Positions 5,577 to 8,124 of a stretch of DNA of 8,124 nucleotides are shown here, in pieces. Origin of the DNA: Streptosporangiaceae bacterium (GTDB taxonomy: Bacteria; Actinomycetota; Actinomycetes; Streptosporangiales; Streptosporangiaceae); contig JASHSO010000307.1 in assembly GCA_030038715.1 (NCBI GenBank), forward strand, positions 1 to 8,124, given 5' to 3'. The notes below the pieces were generated by a model. It had not been told where the DNA came from and ran no database searches. It was given only the letters and a program-made list of their open reading frames with translations. Positions within the stretch are counted from its first letter, which is position 1; each line of letters begins with the position of its first letter. The position numbers and the translations under genes were made by a program.

Positions 5577-8124
5577 CTTGACCGTGTTAACGGACAGGTA
5601 CATCTCCGCCGCGATCTCCGCAGTGCTCAGCATCGTGGATGCGCTCTGCAGCACCTCTCGCTCGCGCTGGCTGAGCTGCTCAATCGGGGGGTGCGGAGGT
5701 TGGTCGGCGAGCATCCGGTGAGCGGCACCCTGGATGAGCCTGGTCGTCGCGTCGCCCGGGTCGAGGAACGTCTTGAGTTCGTGCGCAAGGCCTGGCTCGC
5801 GTTTGAGCGCTGGCCCGAGCCATGGCTTCTCCAGTTTGAACGCCAGCCTGCGCCGCTCCGGCTGGGCGATCCGGAGCGCGCGGCGGAACGCGCTGCGGCC
5901 TAGCTGGGCCTCGCCAGCGCGGAAGCGCAGCGCAGCCTCAAGCAGACGAGCCTCCAGGCCAATGTCCTCAGGCAGGTCAGCTAGGAGAGCAGCGGCCAGC
6001 ACCCGGTCGGCGGCGGCCTGGTCGCCGGTACTGAGCAAAGCGCGGGCCATCGCTATCGCTGTCGCTGGCTCGGCGCCGGGCTGGACAGACCGGGCGGCAG
6101 CCACAAACGGCGAGGCGTCACCTGCCGCGGTCCGGGCATGGCACTCGGCGAGAATCAGCCGCTGCGCAAGCCATAGCGGTGGCGTCCAGCCATGGCGGGC
6201 CCTCTCGACCAGCTCCGCGGCCGAACTGGGCCGTCCGGTCGCGAGACTGTGCCGTGCTGCGACAAGATATGCCACTGCGCCGACCAGCTTGTCGGGGCGC
6301 GCTCGGAGTGCGTCGTCCGCTAGCGCGAGCTGAATCCTGGAGTCGTCGAGTCCGTCGTGCTCCAGGTGAGCCCATGCGGCAGCCACCTCTGCCGCAGCCT
6401 GCGGACCCGGCACCATGGCGTGCTCGCTGTCCGGCGGGACCGTCGCAGCGAGCTGCGCTGCATGGCCGAGCCGGCCTTGGATCGCTTCGACGAGGGCAAG
6501 CTGCCCCAGGCAGTCCGCGCGTTCGATGACGGCGCCGTCGCAGGCAGCGCCCTCGTCGAGCACGTCGGCCGCGCTGTCGAACCGCCCGTCCCACAGATCC
6601 ACGGCGCCTCGGCTGGCCAGGACCTGCGCGCGAGCCTCCGGATGCCGGGAAAGCACGCTGTCTGGGACTTTGTTCAGCAGCTCTCGCTCCTCGTCGGCCG
6701 CGGCCTTCGCGCTGTCGAGGTCGCCACGCTGGCGGGCGAGGGTGAGCCGAATCTGGGCCGCGGCGAACCGGGCTGACACTTGCTGGTCAGCTGGAAGGCG
6801 ATCAAGCGCACAATCCGCGGCGCTGAGCATGGCCGATCCGCTCTCCAGAGCGCGATCGCGCACCGTCATCGCCGCAGCGACCAGCAGGGCAGGCGGATGA
6901 GCCAGGATCTCCTCACCCTGCATGCTCCGCACCTCGTCGGCGAGCGGCTCGTCTGGGTGTGGTTCCAGGAGCCGCCCGACGGCCAGCTCATCCACGACGG
7001 TCCGGCCAGCCAGGTCCCAGTCCTCGGCCCTTGTGGCCTGGTGCACCGCCTCGGCGAGCATGCCTTGACCCCGGAACCACTGGGCGGCGCGCCGATGCAG
7101 CTCGGGAACGTCGCATTGGGCGTCGTGCCGCAGCTTGAGCCGCAATACCTCGCCGAGCAGGGCGTGGTACCGATACCAGCCGCGCCCCAAGGGCTGGACG
7201 AAGCCACTTGACTCAGCTAGCGCGGCGAGCGTTGCGGCCGCGTGCCGGTCTCCGGTCAGCTCGCAAGCCAGCTCGTCGTTGACGCGTTCGACGACACACG
7301 TCTTCAGCAGCAAGTCACGGGCGGCCGTCGGCTGGACATCGAGCACTTCGCCAACGATGTATCCGCGGACTGTGCTGTCATCCCCGCCGAACTGCGCGGC
7401 CAACTCGTCGGGGTCGCCATGGCCGCGCATGGAGAGGGCCGCCAGCCGCAGGCCCGCAGCCCAGCCCTCGCCTCGCTGGGTGAGCGTCCGCAGCGCGTTC
7501 GGTGACAGAGTGATGCCATGCCGCGCCATCAGCAGGCCGGCTTCGGGCACGGTAAAGGCCAGGTCGGCGGCACGGATCTCGGTCAGGTCACCAGTCAGCC
7601 TGAAGCGGTGCAGCGGCAGCAGCGGGTCCATCCGCGCGGAAGTGACCAGGCGCAAGCCGGATCCTGACTGCCGTAGCAGGTAGGCGAGCTCGTCGAGCGG
7701 CGCAGGCTCGGTGAGCAGGTGGATGTCATCGACGATGATCGTGGCCGGGGGATCCTGCGTGGCGAGCGCCGATGCAAGCCGGTGCACGAAGGCGTGATCG
7801 GCCCACTCGCCGGCGGACCACATCCGGCCTGGGCGCGGCAGCCTGACGCCGGCCTGCCGCAGCGCCGTAACGAAGTAGTACCAGAAGGCCTGCGGACGGT
7901 TGTCGTACCGGTCGACTGACAGCCAGGCCAGCGGCCGCGGAGAGGTGCTGGCCGCGCACCACGATGCCAGCGCCATGGTCTTTCCGGCCCCTGGCGGACC
8001 GGTGACCACTGTCAGCGTGCGCCGTGCTCCGCGGGCGATCAGTTTGCCCACCCGGTCGCGGGCGACGATCCAGTTGGGCAGGCCCGGTCTGGTGATCTTG
8101 GCGAACAGGAGTCCGTCGTCACCC
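5490..8124 (-). CDS. Second LAL-type (MalT-like) LuxR-family regulator, N-terminus beyond the right edge
   Basis: A minus-strand LAL regulator of at least 877 residues. The frame stays open to the window end. A GTG at 8051 could pass for a start, but the codons before it encode LLFAKITRPGLPNWIVARDR, which matches the usual LAL lead-in to the NTPase domain, so the true start is outside. Walker A GPPGAGKT lies at 7977-8000 and Walker B IIVDD near 7725-7745. GWAAGLRLAALSMRG and WYRYHALL follow, then a long alanine-rich TPR-like helical region. The LuxR HTH at 5493-5675 contains LSQREREVL and SVNTVKSHFRSIFRKLG. The protein stops at RARELELI, the normal family end, unlike LAL1. It is convergent with the small gene, overlapping it by 87 bp. 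LAL proteins bind ATP in the cytoplasm and activate promoters through the HTH; the targets here are unknown. LAL1 and LAL2 differ widely in sequence, so this is not a recent duplication. Confidence 0.92.
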   Translation of the reverse strand, partial: GDDGLLFAKITRPGLPNWIVARDRVGKLIARGARRTLTVVTGPPGAGKTMALASWCAASTSPRPLAWLSVDRYDNRPQAFWYYFVTALRQAGVRLPRPGRMWSAGEWADHAFVHRLASALATQDPPATIIVDDIHLLTEPAPLDELAYLLRQSGSGLRLVTSARMDPLLPLHRFRLTGDLTEIRAADLAFTVPEAGLLMARHGITLSPNALRTLTQRGEGWAAGLRLAALSMRGHGDPDELAAQFGGDDSTVRGYIVGEVLDVQPTAARDLLLKTCVVERVNDELACELTGDRHAAATLAALAESSGFVQPLGRGWYRYHALLGEVLRLKLRHDAQCDVPELHRRAAQWFRGQGMLAEAVHQATRAEDWDLAGRTVVDELAVGRLLEPHPDEPLADEVRSMQGEEILAHPPALLVAAAMTVRDRALESGSAMLSAADCALDRLPADQQVSARFAAAQIRLTLARQRGDLDSAKAAADEERELLNKVPDSVLSRHPEARAQVLASRGAVDLWDGRFDSAADVLDEGAACDGAVIERADCLGQLALVEAIQGRLGHAAQLAATVPPDSEHAMVPGPQAAAEVAAAWAHLEHDGLDDSRIQLALADDALRARPDKLVGAVAYLVAARHSLATGRPSSAAELVERARHGWTPPLWLAQRLILAECHARTAAGDASPFVAAARSVQPGAEPATAIAMARALLSTGDQAAADRVLAAALLADLPEDIGLEARLLEAALRFRAGEAQLGRSAFRRALRIAQPERRRLAFKLEKPWLGPALKREPGLAHELKTFLDPGDATTRLIQGAAHRMLADQPPHPPIEQLSQREREVLQSASTMLSTAEIAAEMYLSVNTVKSHFRSIFRKLGASRRGEAVRRARELELI

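Noticed and set aside
1..8124. CRISPR arrays, tRNA or rRNA genes, insertion sequences
   Set aside because: I saw no regularly spaced repeats, no cloverleaf-type sequence, no transposase motifs and no flanking inverted repeats.

Overview
The window is high-GC DNA with a strong third-position GC bias and Shine-Dalgarno sites. It carries a typical actinomycete regulator type, the large ATP-binding LuxR protein (LAL, MalT-like). The source is therefore most likely an actinomycete; the genus cannot be read from the sequence.

Layout from left to right. (1) The left edge (1 to about 141) probably holds the 5' part of an unrecognised minus-strand gene. It is divergent from the next operon across a short AT-rich promoter and operator island (about 171-206). 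(2) Positions 259-2591 encode a two-gene ABC-2 type exporter, an ATPase and a roughly 12-helix permease, with overlapping reading frames. (3) The permease end and the 146-bp gap after it carry, on the minus strand, a short piece of coding-like sequence. It resembles the C-terminal part of a PPOX (split-barrel, F420/flavin-type) enzyme and looks like a gene relic. (4) Positions 2738-5185 encode a first LAL regulator (LAL1). Its reading frame runs 53 codons past the normal family end, starting at a run of five T's. (5) Around 5173-5217 lie two adjacent dyads built from the same half-site, TCACCC/GGGTGA. (6) Positions 5238-5576 encode a small protein with a predicted beta-alpha-beta-beta-alpha-beta pattern. 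(7) Positions 5490-8124 hold a second LAL regulator (LAL2) on the minus strand, convergent with the small gene and running off the right edge.

Working model (inference): an export pump sits next to two ATP-dependent LuxR-family activators and a small partner-like protein. No biosynthetic genes are visible, so neither the cargo nor the inducer can be named. The points most worth a second look are the apparent stop loss at the T5 run in LAL1, which also creates the only in-frame TTA codon I found; the paired dyads that follow it; the antisense PPOX-like relic; and the small protein beside the dyads.
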